This document shows positions 11,216 through 22,914 of a DNA stretch of 64,000 bases, in pieces. Origin of the DNA: Salvelinus alpinus. Lineage: Eukaryota > Chordata > Actinopteri > Salmoniformes > Salmonidae. A program made the position numbers and the translations under genes. The stretch is from assembly GCF_045679555.1 (NCBI RefSeq), contig NC_092093.1:66101714-66165713 (forward strand). The letters run 5' to 3'. Numbering within the stretch: position 1 is the first letter of the stretch; every line of letters begins with the position of its first letter. The notes below the pieces were generated by a model. That model saw only the letters and a program-made list of their open reading frames with translations. It did not search any database and was not told the origin of the DNA.

Positions 11216-11788
11216 CTGTGCAACACGGTGGCAGTGCAACACGGTGGCTGTGCAACACGGTGGCAGTGCAACACGGTGGCTGTGCAACACGGTGGCTGTG
11301 CAACACGGTGGCAGTGCAACACGGTGGCTGTGCAACACGGTGGCAGTGCAACACGGTGGCTGTGCAACACTGGCTGTGCAACACGGTGGCTGTGCAACAC
11401 GGTGGCTGTGCAACACGGTGGCTGTGCAACACTGGCTGTGCAACACGGTGGCTGTGCAACACGGTGGCTGTGCAACACGGTGGCTGTGCAACACGGTGGC
11501 TGTGCAACACGGTGGCTGTGCAACACGGTGGCTGTGCAACACGGTGGCTGTGCAACACGGTGGCAGTGCAACACGGTGGCTGTGCAACACTGGCTGTGCA
11601 ACACGGTGGCTGTGCAACACGGTGGCTGTGCAACACGGTGGCTGTGCAACACGGTGGCTGTGCAACACGGTGGCTGTGCAACACTGGCTGTGCAACACTG
11701 GCTGTGCAACACGGTGGCTGTGCAACACGGTGGCTGTGCAACACGGTGGCTGTGCAACACTGGCTGTGCAACACGGTGGCTGTGCAAC
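11216..11788. repeat. Minisatellite, 16-bp unit with 14-bp variants
   Basis: About 36 tandem units of TGTGCAACACGGTGGC. Roughly six carry a 2-bp deletion (TGTGCAACACTGGC), and several early units have CAGTG in place of CTGTG. Because 16 is not a multiple of 3 and the unit has no stop in any frame, long open frames appear in all six frames. They are not genes. Confidence 0.97.
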
Positions 11789-12577
11789 ATTTAGAAAAAT
11801 AAAGGTACTCCAAATCCTCAATGAGTGCAAAGCAATGAGTTAGCTACATCATTTCCATTGACAATATTCAGTGATTTACCCAGACATCACATTCATTATT
11901 GATACAAACTTTAAGGGCATCTAATCTCTCTTTTCCCCAGTCAGATGTGCAAACCGCAGAGAGTGAAAATGTGACAGACCGGCTCGATTTGGTCTTATGT
12001 AGTAACATTTGAAATTGTGTTTTTTACATTGGATAAAAGTAAAGACTCAGAGCTAGAAAATGGTATACCATACACTACAGTTGAGGTACAATGGGAAAGA
12101 TATTCTGCTTTGAAAGTTAATAAACTCTTCACTTTTGAGAAAATGGTCCTTGGATGTTTTGGTACACCTACTGCAGAGCTCTTATTTGTCTACAACCATT
12201 CAGCATCATTCACACCTGCTTAAGCCTTATTCCCATCCATCTCTTTAATGATTCGCATCGTTATGAAAAAGTATAAACACAACGCGGTCGTTGTCGTTAT
12301 GAAAAAGTATAAACACAAAAACGACAGGCTGCGTGACATCAGCAGCCTGGTGGTCCAAAATAACATAACTGGTGTATTTTAACACCAATAAACCAACCAA
12401 CTATCATCTCAGCCAATCATGACTAGCGGGAAGGTTCCTGCCTTTTTCCGTGGCTAAACCAGGCTTGTAATTGATCCATTTTATTCATATTTACAGATGG
12501 CAAACAATTTTTGTTATTAAGGCACATGAAAGTTCACATTTTCCAGAAGGCATTTCTGCCAAAAACTACCCTATAGA
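11789..12577. other. Unassigned stretch with a short direct duplication
   Basis: The phrase gttatgaaaaagtataaaca occurs at about 12260 and again at about 12295, a local duplication of about 34-bp period. I see no gene. Confidence 0.6.
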
Positions 12578-12628
12578 CCCTGGTATAAAGTAGTGCACTA
12601 TATAAGGAATAGGGTGCCATTTGGGACA
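12578..12628. mobile_element. Half copy of the palindromic MITE (copy 1 of 9)
   Basis: The sequence runs from ccctggtataaagtagtgca to gggtgccatttgggaca. It matches one arm of the palindromic element recurring at 16310, 19371, 24509, 24948, 25999, 30391, 31420 and 31834. Confidence 0.75.
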
Positions 12629-12940
12629 TAGTCACTGACATTTTCCTCCCCCTCTTCCAGCTCTTCACGGGCGCCCAAGTTGTTCCCTTTCCCCACACTC
12701 CTTTCCATAATTTGAAAGTGTCTGCTATACGATAAAAGACGCCATCGTTGCCATATTAGCACCATATTCAAAAAGATGTGAAAAGCCGCTGCGCGTTTAC
12801 AATGACTCCTTTTAAAAGCGTCAACGGCTCAATCATCCGGCGTGTTTTCGTTTCCCCTGTTGTCTGTGTTGGGCTACAACTCTAAAACGACGCCAGAGAG
12901 AAGGTTGGTGTCTTTTTCCCCATTCCATATTCATTTTTTA

Positions 12941-13121
12941 TTTAACTAGGCAAGTCGGTTAAGAACCAATTCTTATTTACAATGACGGCCTAGGAACAGT
13001 GGGTTTACTGCCTTGTTCAGGGGAAGAACAACAATTTTTTACCTTGTCAGCTCGGGGATTCGATCTAGCAACCTTTCGGGTACTGGCCCAACACTCTAAC
13101 GACTAAGCTACCTGCCACCCC
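12941..13121 (-). mobile_element. tRNA-derived SINE (minus strand)
   Basis: It runs from tttaactaggcaagtcggtt to ctaagctacctgccacc. It includes the reverse complement of a B-box (ggggattcgatctagcaacc) near 13054-13073, so the tRNA-like head is at the right. The same family occurs at 34862-35047. Confidence 0.75.
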
Positions 13122-13284
13122 GTTATAGTAGATGAAGTAGCAGATTCCTATCTTGTCTTACCCTAACACTATCTCTGAGTGAAGTGAGGATTACATAATT
13201 GGAACCTTCGGCTCAAGGTGACACCATGGCAGATAGCTATGACTCCACAACTCCCACTGTGATCAAGTTGATTTTTACAACTGC

Positions 13285-13863
13285 GACCTGGCCAAGATAA
13301 AGCAAATCAGTGCGACACAAACAACAACACAGAGTTACACATTGAATAAACAAACATACAGTCAATAATACAATAGAAAAGTCTATATACCGTGTGTGCA
13401 AACGAGGTAGGATAAGGGAGGTAAGGCAATAAATAGGCCATAGTGGCGAAATAGTTACAATATAGCAATTAAACACTGGAGTGATAGATGTGCAGAAGAT
13501 GAGTGTGCAAGTAGAGATACTGGGGTGCAAAAGAGCAAAATAAATAACAGTATGGGGATGAGGTATTTGGATGGGCTATTTACAGATGGGCTATGTACAG
13601 GTGCAGTGATCTGTGAGCTGCTCTGACAGCTGGTGCTTAAAGTTAGTGAGGGAGATATGAGTCTCCAGCTTCAATGATTTTTGCAGTTCATTCCAGTCAT
13701 TGGCAGCAGAGAACTGGAAGGAGAGGCGGCCAAAGTAGGAATTGGCTTTGGGGGTGACCAGTGAAATATACCTGCTGGAGCGCGTGCTACGGGTGGGTGC
13801 TGCTATGGTGACCAGTGAGCTGAGATAAGGCGGGGCTTTACCTAGCAAAGACTTATAGATGAT
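13285..13863 (-). pseudogene. 3' end of an L2/Rex-type LINE reverse transcriptase
   Basis: The minus strand reads 'LLGKAPPYLSSLVTIAAPTR' and 'FGRLSFQFSAANDWNELQ', the C-terminus of a LINE protein, followed by the 3' UTR through about 13285. It is a 5'-truncated copy of the element also present at 21927-22676. Confidence 0.75.
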
Positions 13864-14489
13864 GGGGAAATTAATTTCTATCTGTACTTGGAGTTCAAAA
13901 AAGTTTACCCAAAATAAGCTAGCGGTGTTGTTAAAAGTCTTATTGAAACATTCAGTGAACTTTTTGGAAATTATTCGAAAACCTCCAAATAACCTAGAAT
14001 TTCCCTTATCAGTTTAAATAAAACTTATCAGGAATACTTTTCAAGGAACCAGAGTAAAACGTTCTCAGAACCTCCCTGCAACCTAAAAATAAACGTTCCC
14101 AGAACAGCCAAAATGTTCATTTCTATTTCTAAAAAATGGTTTTACTGGTCAGGAAACGTATGGCTTCTTTCCTACAACTTAACAAGGAACCAAATGTGCT
14201 AGCTGGGTGTGCTGTGCTAGTGTAATGGAGCTGGAGGAGCAGAGAGCCTGGGGCAGGTAGGCAGGCAGTGCGAGTGGTGCCATGACCCGGGTCAGGTGCT
14301 TCTAGGCTGGGCTGAAGTGGTGCCATAGCCCCAGTGAAGACAAGGATCTGTCAGCAGCATCAACACCAGGCCAGAATCCCTACTGCTGCAGCTGCCTGCT
14401 CCTCTAGATTGAGAAACTCTCACCTGTGTCCCGACCAACACCCCACTCCTCCTCCTCCTTGAGTTGGATCCTCTCCACCATCATCAAAG

Positions 14490-14490
<1 letters not shown>
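13864..14490. other. Unassigned gene-free stretch
   Basis: No coding region or repeat is recognised. Short frames at 14129-14326 show no domain. Confidence 0.45.

Positions 14491-14549
<59 letters not shown>
14491..14549. repeat. (GA)n microsatellite
   Basis: About 28 GA units interrupted by one AAAGA. It is followed by more GA-rich sequence to about 14565. Confidence 0.95.
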
Positions 14550-14565
14550 TTATAGGGAGAGAGAC

Positions 14566-16309
14566 ATAACTCTTGTGACACATTTGACAGAGGAAGCTGT
14601 TAGTCAAGGAGCTTGAAACTGTTCCTTCAGACCTTGTATCGAGTGACATCCTGGCAGAGCTACAAGAAGCTCTCACTCTCCTGGTTGTGAGGGGAGGAGG
14701 AATGCAGAGCAATGCTCCCGAGTACGACTCCTGCTTCACACCTGCCTTTACATTGACTCCAGATCAGATCACAGAGGGAATGGAACACAGGCATTTTGCG
14801 TTTTTACACGAACAAAATATGTGAAGTAGATTTGCTTTTCAGATTTCCAAATGTTCTGTTTACACTATAGCCTTGGATTTGGATTCTCAAATTCTCATTG
14901 AGACGCCAGGTCCGTCTCTTTACACCACAACAAAACGAGTGGTGTGCAAGACTTCTCTTCGAAAATGGTTTCAAGACATCCTCCCACCTCATTACCGAAT
15001 AATAGACAGTTCGCATGTCAACAATATTAGAGAATCAGCCCTGTGTGCTCACCATTCTTTGAATGTTTCTAGTTAATTGCACTTTCCAGACCATGATGAG
15101 AATAATTAATGTGAATGCATAAAAACATAACCCTTCCAGGTTCCAGACGCCTAGATCGTTTATCGTCTTATTTTAGGACACACCAAAAATGCTTCGTCAT
15201 TTTATATCCCTGTAATTTATATTCCTTAATACACTTCCCCCCTCTGAGAATGCATGGCAATGGGTTCAGATGAGGCATTTGAATTGTAACTCAGTCGTAG
15301 AGGGTTTTTTAGAGTGCCTGGATAAAATCAAGTTGGCACCAGTGACCTCATGTCACCGTTTAAGTAATCACTCTAAAAAGTACAAAATATCATATTTTGC
15401 ACTTTTTACTACAAAATATGATACAAAATATCATACTGTATTTAGTTTGCATCATTTTGGATTATCATACAAACACAAAAACATGTAGCATTTTTTCTCA
15501 GGTTCTAGGATGAATATGGCTAAGCTCTCAGCTAATTGAGTTGAAAACAACCCAGCCAACACATCCTGTGTTCAAAGGGTCGAGCTAGAGAACATAAAAA
15601 AAAACGAGACATGATCTTCTATGTGTAACTTCACAGCAGTCCCTTCATCTTTTGTGCCAGCCAACTCTATTTAGGAAGCCACAAGAAAGTGTGTCTGACG
15701 GTGTGCAGGCAGGAGCAGTCCTGCAATTCTTCTTGATACCTGTGCATTAGGGCTGCTGCTACTCACAGGGAGAACACATCAAATGGAGATAAAAAATCTA
15801 ACTCATGAAAAGTCATATGAGTATGGAGGTAGATTTCAATCAGAATGAATGAGATTATTCATTTCCAACCTTTTGACAGAAATCTATCTCATATATCAAG
15901 CACATGTTTAAGACTAGACTGACGATGATTTTCCCCAGAAACTCATAAGAAATTGGATCTTCTCTGCAAGTCGCTGCAATGTCACCCATAAAATTACAAT
16001 AATTTGATTAGCATATTACCAGACTCTCAGAAGTCAATCATTTTGTGTGGCAATGACACTGGATTATTATTGAGTCATAGAGTAAACTGATATCAGATGA
16101 TAACCACATTGTAAATTACACATCCAATAAGGCTTCGACAGAGGTTTTAGGATGATGAGAATCTCGACACAATATGTTTGTTCGGCTGGTGTTCATAACT
16201 GAAAAGGACTGTCTCCTCTTCAATATGAGATTGCGGGTGTTGTCTGGACTCCCCGAAAGGGTAGTTGTTTTATTTCTGAATACACAAATATAGAAGACGT
16301 AACAGCTGG
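14566..16309. other. Unassigned gene-free stretch
   Basis: I see no gene. Around 15385-15435 the phrase caaaatat(c)ata recurs in direct and inverted form, giving a small AT-rich palindromic zone. Confidence 0.45.
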
Positions 16310-16552
16310 GTCCCAAATGGCACCCTATACACTATGTGTTCCTGTGTGACTCAGTTGGTAGCGCATGGTGCTTGCAAGGCCAGGGTTGTGGGTTTGATTC
16401 TCACGGGGAGGGGGGATCAGTACTGGGGGGGAAATGTAGGCACTCACTACTTCAAGAGTGTCTGCTGTAATGTTAATGCACTACTTTTGACCAGGGCTCT
16501 AGCCAAAAGTAGTGCACTATATAGTGTAGGAAATAGGGTGTCATTTGGGATG
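16310..16552. mobile_element. Palindromic MITE (copy 2), split by a SINE
   Basis: The left arm starts GTCCCAAATGGCACCCTAT at 16310. The right half resumes at about 16478 with gcactacttttgaccagg and ends gggtgtcatttgggat. The gap is filled by a SINE. Confidence 0.75.
16338..16477 (+). mobile_element. tRNA-derived SINE inside the MITE
   Basis: The head reads gactcagttggtagcgcatg (A-box-like), with a B-box-like gggtttgattctc at about 16389. The body ends agagtgtctgctgtaatg, a worn form of the agagcgtctgctaaatga tail shared with the LINE at 3664. Confidence 0.7.
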
Positions 16553-16710
16553 CTCCCTTCACGGGTCGACTAAACACTGCAGACAGACAGGTAAACAAGC
16601 CTGGTCCTGTAGTAAAACTCAAACAGCAAAAAAAGCCCTAGAAATTATGAATGGCAAACATTTTAACATGCTGCCACACCAATAACCCAGACAACGTTTA
16701 ACCGCACAAC

Positions 16711-16748
16711 GTATAATTAATTATATATAATTAATTATATATAATTAA
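16711..16748. repeat. AT-rich palindromic tandem repeat
   Basis: Three units of about 15 bp of the form tataattaat(t)a. Confidence 0.8.
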
Positions 16749-16868
16749 CTATTTCCAAGCAGTTGCCTTTTTTTAAGAACAGATGCAGGCTAGATGACCC
16801 GATATTAAGAAACCACATGTGAAGAGAGGAGCATAGAAACAGAGTATCGTGTTGATCTTCATAACATA

Positions 16869-18474
16869 CAGTGGGGAGAACAAGTATTTGATACACTGCC
16901 GATTTTGCAGGTTTTCCTACTTACAAAGCATGTAGAGGTCTGTAATTTTTATCATAGGTACACTTCAACTGTGAGAGACGGAATCTAAAACAAAAATCCA
17001 GAAAATCACATTGTATGATTTTTAAATAATTAATTTGCATTTTATTGCATGACATAAGTATTTGATCACCTACCAACCAGTAAGAATTCCGGCTCTCACA
17101 GACCTGTTAGTTTTTCTTTAAGAAGCCCTCCTGTTCTCCACTCATTACCTGTATTAACTGCACCTGTTTGAACTCGTTACCTGTATAAAAGACACCTGTC
17201 CACACACTCAATCAAACAGACTCCAACCTCTCCACAATGGCCAAGACAAGAGAGCTGTGTAAGGACATCAGGGATAAAATTGTAGACCTGCACAAGGCTG
17301 GGATGGGCTACAGGACAATAGGCAAGCAGCTTGGTGAGAAGGCAACAACTGTTGGCGCAATTATTAGAAAATGGAAGAAGTTCAAGATGACGGTCAATCA
17401 CCCTCGGTCTGGGGCTCCATGCAAGATCTCACCTCGTGGGGCATCAATGATCATGAGGAAGTTGAGGGATCAGCCCAGAACTACACGGCAGGACCTGGTC
17501 AATGACCTGAAGAGAGCTGGGACCACCGTTTCAAAGAAAACCATTAGTAACACACTACGCCGTCATGGATTAAAATCCTGCAGCGCACGCAAGGTCCCCC
17601 TGCTCAAGCCAGCGCATGTCCAGGCCCGTCTGAAGTTTGCCAATGACCATCTGGATGATCCAGAGGAGGAATGGGAGAAGGTCATGTGGTCTGATGAGAC
17701 AAAAATAGAGCTTTTTGGTCTAAACTCCACTCGCCGTGTTTGGAGGAAGAAGAAGGATGAGTACAACCCCAAGAACACCATCCCAACCATGAAGCATGGA
17801 GGTGGAAACATAATTATTTGGGGATGCTTTTCTGCAAAGGGGACAGGACGACTGCACCGTATTGAGGGGAGGATGGATGGGGCCATGTATCGCGAGATCT
17901 TGGCCAACAACCTCCTTCCCTCAGTAAGAGCATTGAAGATGGGTCGTGGCTGGGTCTTCCAGCATGACAACGACCCAAAAACACTGCCAGGGCAACTAAG
18001 GAGTGGCTCCGTAAGAAGCATCTCAAGGTCCTGGAGTGGCCTAGCCAGTCTCCAGACCTGAACCCAAAAGAATATCTTTGGAGGGAGCTGAAAGTCCGTA
18101 TTGCCCAGCGACAGCCCCGAAACCTGAAGGATCTGGAGAAGGTCTGTATGGAGGAGTGGGCCAAAATCCCTGCTGCAGTGTGTGCAAACCTGGTCAAGAA
18201 CTACAGGAAACGTATGATCTCTGTAATTGCAAACAAAGGTTTCTGTACCAAATATTAAGTTCTGCTTTTCTGATGTATCAAATACTTATGTCATGCAATA
18301 AAATGCAAATTAATTACTTAAAAATCATACAATGTGATTTTCTGGATTTTTGTTTTAGATTCCGTCTCTCATAGTTGAAGTGTACCTATGATAATAATTA
18401 CAGACCTCTACATGCTTTGTAAGTAGGAAAACCTGCAAAATCGGCAGTGTATCAAATACTTGTTCTCCCCACTG
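16869..18474 (+). mobile_element. Near-complete Tc1-like transposon (family C)
   Basis: The ends read CAGTGGGGAGAACAAGTATT and its reverse complement, flanked by TA at 16867-16868 and 18475-18476. The terminal inverted repeats are about 200 bp and still closely matched, so this copy is young compared with the others. Length is 1606 bp. Confidence 0.9.
17237..18258 (+). pseudogene. Tc1-like transposase (family C), one frameshift
   Basis: The frame from ATG 17237 encodes the N-terminal two-helix-turn-helix DNA-binding region (about residues 1-120) and a GRPR-like linker at about 55-60. The DDE domain has the first Asp in WSDE (residue 153) and the second in QHDND (residue 244). Right after that motif, at about 17976-17983, one base is missing compared with the family pattern and the frame is lost. 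The continuation in the next frame keeps '[20 protein letters not shown]' and NPKEYLW with the catalytic Glu, and stops at TAA 18256-18258. Apart from this frameshift and NPKEY in place of the usual NPIEN, little is damaged. Confidence 0.85.
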
Positions 18475-18476
18475 TA

Positions 18477-19370
18477 TATGGCAATCCCCTGTCCTCCTTC
18501 CCTCCTTCTTTCCTCCCCTCATCAACTAGCAATTATATCCAGTTAGAGATTACGTGTGCTGCTCTGTTACACCCCTGTCTTCTTCACAGGAACCCACCGA
18601 GTCAATTTGGACTGATAGTAATAACGGTCTGCTGTATTTTAGCCATTCATTTGATAAAGTGCTTTTCACCTTTTAGCTTTAATTATGCCCAGACATGCCA
18701 GAGAGAGAATTAGATGACAGGGAGCAAGAGCCGTGTATCAATCTTAGAGGATAGAGAGAGCTAGAAGAAGGGGGGAAAAAGAAGAAGAAGAGGACATCTT
18801 GAAACGTCTCTTTTTTTTGTTTTTCGGGCCAGATATATCCTGTTGACTGAAGTGGCCTTGGTTCATAACAGAGCATGTCTGCTAGCAACAGCTTAGCTGG
18901 TCCACTGAGGTGTCTGTCCACACGTCTTTTGGGTTTCTTTAAAGGAGATGACTAAGGCAGTCTCTCCTGAAAAGCTGAAAAAAACGTTTATTGTGATGAC
19001 CCCGCTTGACACTATGGTGCTGCCTTCGACTTAAAAAAACATGCTACTCCAAGGGTAGACTTGCAGTCAGCCAGGCAGTGAGAGATATGTGAGAGACTGT
19101 ATTTGAATGTGCATCTTCCAAGACAGACTCCAGTTATCAGCATGTCATGTGTTTGCTTCGAGGGATATTTTTCCATACTGGTTACATCAATGTAACATTC
19201 ATTTACAGTTGGAGTCAAGAGGAGAAATCCATTGATCCATTGAAAAGTAACAATCCTACCCTTTTGTTTGTTTAGATTCCTCCAAGCAATACAGGTGTAC
19301 AGTCTGATCATGTGTTATACGATTGACACTTGGTTGACAGGTTTTACTTAAGGAAATGTCTGCTTGCTTC
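18477..19370. other. Unassigned gene-free stretch
   Basis: No gene recognised. There is a poly-pyrimidine run near 18490-18520. Confidence 0.45.
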
Positions 19371-19448
19371 TCAAACGGCACCCTATTCCCTTTAAAGTGC
19401 ACTACTTTTGACAAGGGTTTTGGTCAAAAGTAGTGCCATTTGGGACGC
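19371..19448. mobile_element. Palindromic MITE (copy 3)
   Basis: A shortened copy: caaacggcaccctattccct, then gtgcactacttttgac and its mirror gtcaaaagtagtgc, then catttgggacgc. Confidence 0.75.
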
Positions 19449-20520
19449 ATTCGCCGTGTAGACGTGTGGTATTTCAGAGTATGTGTCCCAGGGGTCTGTA
19501 AGGACGCTGAGCACGTCTGCCTCATACTGTTGGAATACACGTGTGTCATGTTCAATGTGAAATATCACATTTTTAGATGACAACACGCCCAACAGTTACG
19601 AAAAAGGCGAGAAGAGGCGAAGCAGAGAGTGCGCGTATGTTTACTTCCTCTTGGTGAAAAATGTTACACCTCTGCCTGAGAGCGCATGATTATGAGAAGT
19701 GAAAAAAAGGAAAGAAAGGAACACTGAAACGGCTTAACATTTTTCCTGGCTACTTACGGGGTTTATAGACAATCTGGAATTCTTCCTGACCCGGCCTTTG
19801 TTTAGTAATAGGAAATCGAGGGCTTTGGAGAATGGGATCAGTTTGCTGTGGTCAGAGCCGTGTGTGGGTCTGGGGTGTTTCCGGGGGGTGAGTGAGTTTA
19901 CACATGTGTGTACCTGTGTATGTCTACTATGTGCAGTCCCGGACTACCGGATTTGAGGCCCCGGAGCAAATTTCTGGCAATTCTACACATTTTGCTATTA
20001 TATGCTGTCTGGGGCCCAACAACCTCCAGGGGGTGGGCTGGCCGCATGTGTGCCATGGTGATCACAGGATCATGTGGCCAGAGTGTTTGTGTGTGTATCT
20101 GTGTGGCTGTCTGGCTGTGTTCTTGTGTGTTGTGAACATTTGTACAAATGAAAAATTATAATTCTGTGACATCCCTCCAATAGAAATGTCCAACACACAC
20201 ATCTCACACATATCTGATATTTCTCCTGCACTCCTATGCGCCTGCATGATACATTTTTAGTCAAAGAAAATTGGTTCCTGTTTCCTTTTTTTCCCCCACT
20301 CTTTCATTTTACTGACGGGTATTCAGACTGGGAGGTGATGTCATAGTCTCATCATTTTAAGAGTGACAGTGGACCATATATTTTGAGAGGAGAGCAGAGG
20401 AGAAAATCAGAACATAATGATCTATCTTCCTTCTCTCATCCAGACAAATCACATTGTGCCCTTTTCTTCTCAATTTCAAGTACCCCACAGAATACATGAT
20501 TGAGATGGTTTAACTAAGTG
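19449..20520. other. Unassigned gene-free stretch
   Basis: I see no gene. A block at about 19975-19995 (ggcaattctacacattttgc) resembles 733-752, so an old dispersed repeat may be present. Confidence 0.4.
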
Positions 20521-20906
20521 CAGGGCCTTCAGAAAGTATTCACACTCATTGAACATTTCCACATTTTGTTGTGTTACAAAGTGGGATTAAAATTGATTTA
20601 ATTGTCATTTTTTTTGTCAACGATCTACACGAAATACTCTAATGTTAAAGTGGAAGAAAAAACCCAGAATATATCTTGATTACAGTATTCAAGTATTCAG
20701 AATATATCCAGAATATATCTTGATTACAGTATTCATGTATTCAATCCCCTGAGTCAATACATGTTAGAATCACCTTTGGCAGTGATTACAGATGTGAGTC
20801 TTTCTGGGTAAGTCTCTAAGAGCTTTGCACACCTGGATTGTACAATATTTGCACATTATTCTTTTAAAAATTCTTCAAGCTCTGTCAAGTTGGTTGTTGA
20901 TCATTG

Positions 20907-21218
20907 CTAGACAGCCATTTTCAAGTCTTGCCATAGATTTTCAAGCCGATTTAAGTCAGAACGGTAACTAGGCCACTCAGGAGCATTCAATGTCATCTTG
21001 GTAAGCAACTCCTGTGTATATTTGGCCTTGTGTTTTAGATTATTGTCCTGCTGAAAGGTGAATTTGTCTCCCAGTGTCTGTTGGAAAGCAGACTGAACCA
21101 GGTTTTCCTCTACGATTTTGCCTGTGCTTAGCTCTATTTCATTTCTTTTCATCCCCCAAAAACTCCCCAGTCCTTGCCGATGACAAGTATACCCATAACA
21201 TGATGCAGCCCCCACCAT
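20907..21218 (-). pseudogene. Tc1-like transposase C-terminal fragment (family B)
   Basis: The frame reads 'LGDKFTFQQDNNLKHKAKY' with the second catalytic Asp. It continues to 'RLENLWQDLKMAV', where the third catalytic Glu is kept in RLENLW. It is only the C-terminal half of the DDE domain; upstream frames are broken. Confidence 0.75.
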
Positions 21219-21399
21219 GCTTGAATGTGTTGTGTTGGATTTGCTCCAAACATAACCCTTTGTATCTCAGGACATAAAGTTCCTTTCTTTGCCACATTTC
21301 TTGCCGTTTTACTTTCGTGCCTTATTTGCAAACAGGATGCATGTTTTGGAATATTTTTATTCTGTACAGGCTTCTTTCTTTTCACTCTGTCATTTTCAT

Positions 21400-21814
21400 T
21401 CTTCATTTTCATTTCATTCACCCAACACCCGTTGAATATGGCCGGTGTCAGTAAACGTTGGCAAAAAAACTTAATTATAAAGTTTCCAGCAGCACAGTTA
21501 CAGTCACCAACGCTCTGGATAACATGAAAACAGCCTAACCAGCTCTGCAAGTGCATGTAAAATGGTCAGAGTGGGGTGTTCTCTCATTTGTGTCTGGAAG
21601 TAGCTAGCCAACGTTAGCCTGTTAGCTTGGGTGCTTGACTGCTGTTGTGTGGTCAGAACGCTCGGATCAACCCTACTCCTCGACCAGAGCGTCCAGTGTG
21701 CGCCAAACGCTCTGAATTTACAAACTGACAATCTGACAAAGCTCGGAATTTAGAATGCCCATAGCACACTCTGAGCGCCCTCTGGCACTCCAGATTGAAT
21801 TTACAAACACACCC
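21400..21814. mobile_element. Dispersed repeat inserted in the Tc1 copy
   Basis: It contains the phrases ccaacgttagcctgttagct and gagcgtccagtgtgcgc, which I recognise as a common salmonid interspersed repeat. It interrupts the Tc1 sequence, which resumes at about 21815. The left boundary is approximate. Confidence 0.5.
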
Positions 21815-21926
21815 TTAATTGTATGTGTGGGGTACAGAGATGAGGTAGTCATTCAAATATCATGTTAAACACTATTAATTAACACAGATTCAATGCAACT
21901 TATTATGTGACTTGTTAAGCAAATGC

Positions 21927-22676
21927 TTACTCTCGGCGATGTCATTTACAAAATAGCCTCCAACACTCTACTCAGCAAACTGGATGTAGTCTATCACAGT
22001 GCCATCCGTTTTGTCACTAAAGCCCCATATACTACCCACCACTGCGACCTGTACGCTCTCGTTGGCTGGCCCTCGCTTCATACTTGTCGCCAAACCCACT
22101 GGCTCCAGGTCATCTACAAGTCTCTGCTAGGTAAAGCCCCGCCTTATTTCAGCTCACTGGTCACCCTAGCAACACCCACCCGTAGCACGTGCTCCAGCAG
22201 GTATATCTCTCTGGTCACCCCCAAAGCTAATTCTTCCTTTGGCCGCCTCTCCTTCCAGTTCTCTGCTGCCGATGACTGGAACGAACTGCAAAAATCTCTG
22301 AAGCTGGAGACTCTTACCTCCCTCACTAGCTTTAAGCACCAGCTGTATTTATTTATTTATCTTTCTCCTCTGCACCCCAGTATCTCTACTTGCACATTCA
22401 TCTTCTGCACACCCTACCACTCCAGTGTTTAATTGCTATATTGTAATTACTTCGCCACCATGTCCTATTTATTTCCTTACCTCTCTTATCCTACCTAATT
22501 TGCACATGCTGTATATAGATTTTTCTACTGTATTGTTGATTGTATGTTTGTTTATTCCATGTGTAACTCTGTGTTGCTGTATGTGTCGAACTGCTTTGCT
22601 TTATCTTGGCCAGGTCGCAGTTGCAAATGAGAACTTGTTCTCAAGTAGCCCACCTGGTTAAATAAAGGTGGGGATA
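21927..22676 (+). mobile_element. 5'-truncated L2/Rex-type LINE inserted in the Tc1 copy
   Basis: The + strand frame from 21923 reads 'ASNTLLSKLDVVYHSAIRFV' and 'LVTPKANSSFGRLSFQFSAA', the C-terminal tail of a LINE reverse transcriptase. It is followed by a 3' UTR ending cacctggttaaataaaggtg. The six bases AAATGC at 21921-21926 and 22677-22682 may be a target-site duplication. Confidence 0.75.
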
Positions 22677-22914
22677 AAATGCCAAAGGCATGCCAAAACC
22701 AAGGGGTTAAATAATTATTAACTCAAGACATTAAATGTTTTCATTTTTAATGAATGAGTAAACGTTTCTAAAAACATAATTCCACTTTGACATTATGGGG
22801 TATTATGTGAAGGCCAGTGACACAAAATCTCAATTTAATCCATTTTAAATTCAGGATGTAACACAACAAAATGTGGAACAAGTCAAGGTGTGTGAATACT
22901 TTCTGAAGGTCCTG

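Larger units (their letters stand above)
20521..22914 (-). mobile_element. Tc1-like element (family B, copy 2) with two nested insertions
   Basis: The ends read CAGGGCCTTCAGAAAGTATT at 20521 and the inverted form CTTTCTGAAGGTCCTG ending at 22914. The transposase lies on the minus strand near 20900-21360. Two foreign blocks enlarge the element: a dispersed repeat at about 21400-21814 and a LINE 3' end at 21927-22676. Comparison with the uninterrupted copy at 52548-53913 shows where the Tc1 sequence resumes. Confidence 0.8.

Noticed and set aside
11216-11788. CRISPR-like array
   Set aside because: The units are contiguous, without unique spacers, in a vertebrate genome. It is a minisatellite.
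11047-11843. Six long open frames with repeated His/Cys-rich peptides
   Set aside because: They come from the stop-free 16-bp tandem repeat and have no independent coding signal.
16338-16420. Functional tRNA gene
   Set aside because: Only the A- and B-box-like parts are present; no complete cloverleaf. It is the head of a SINE.
17563-18197. Minus-strand open frames across the Tc1 copy
   Set aside because: Antisense shadows of the transposase.
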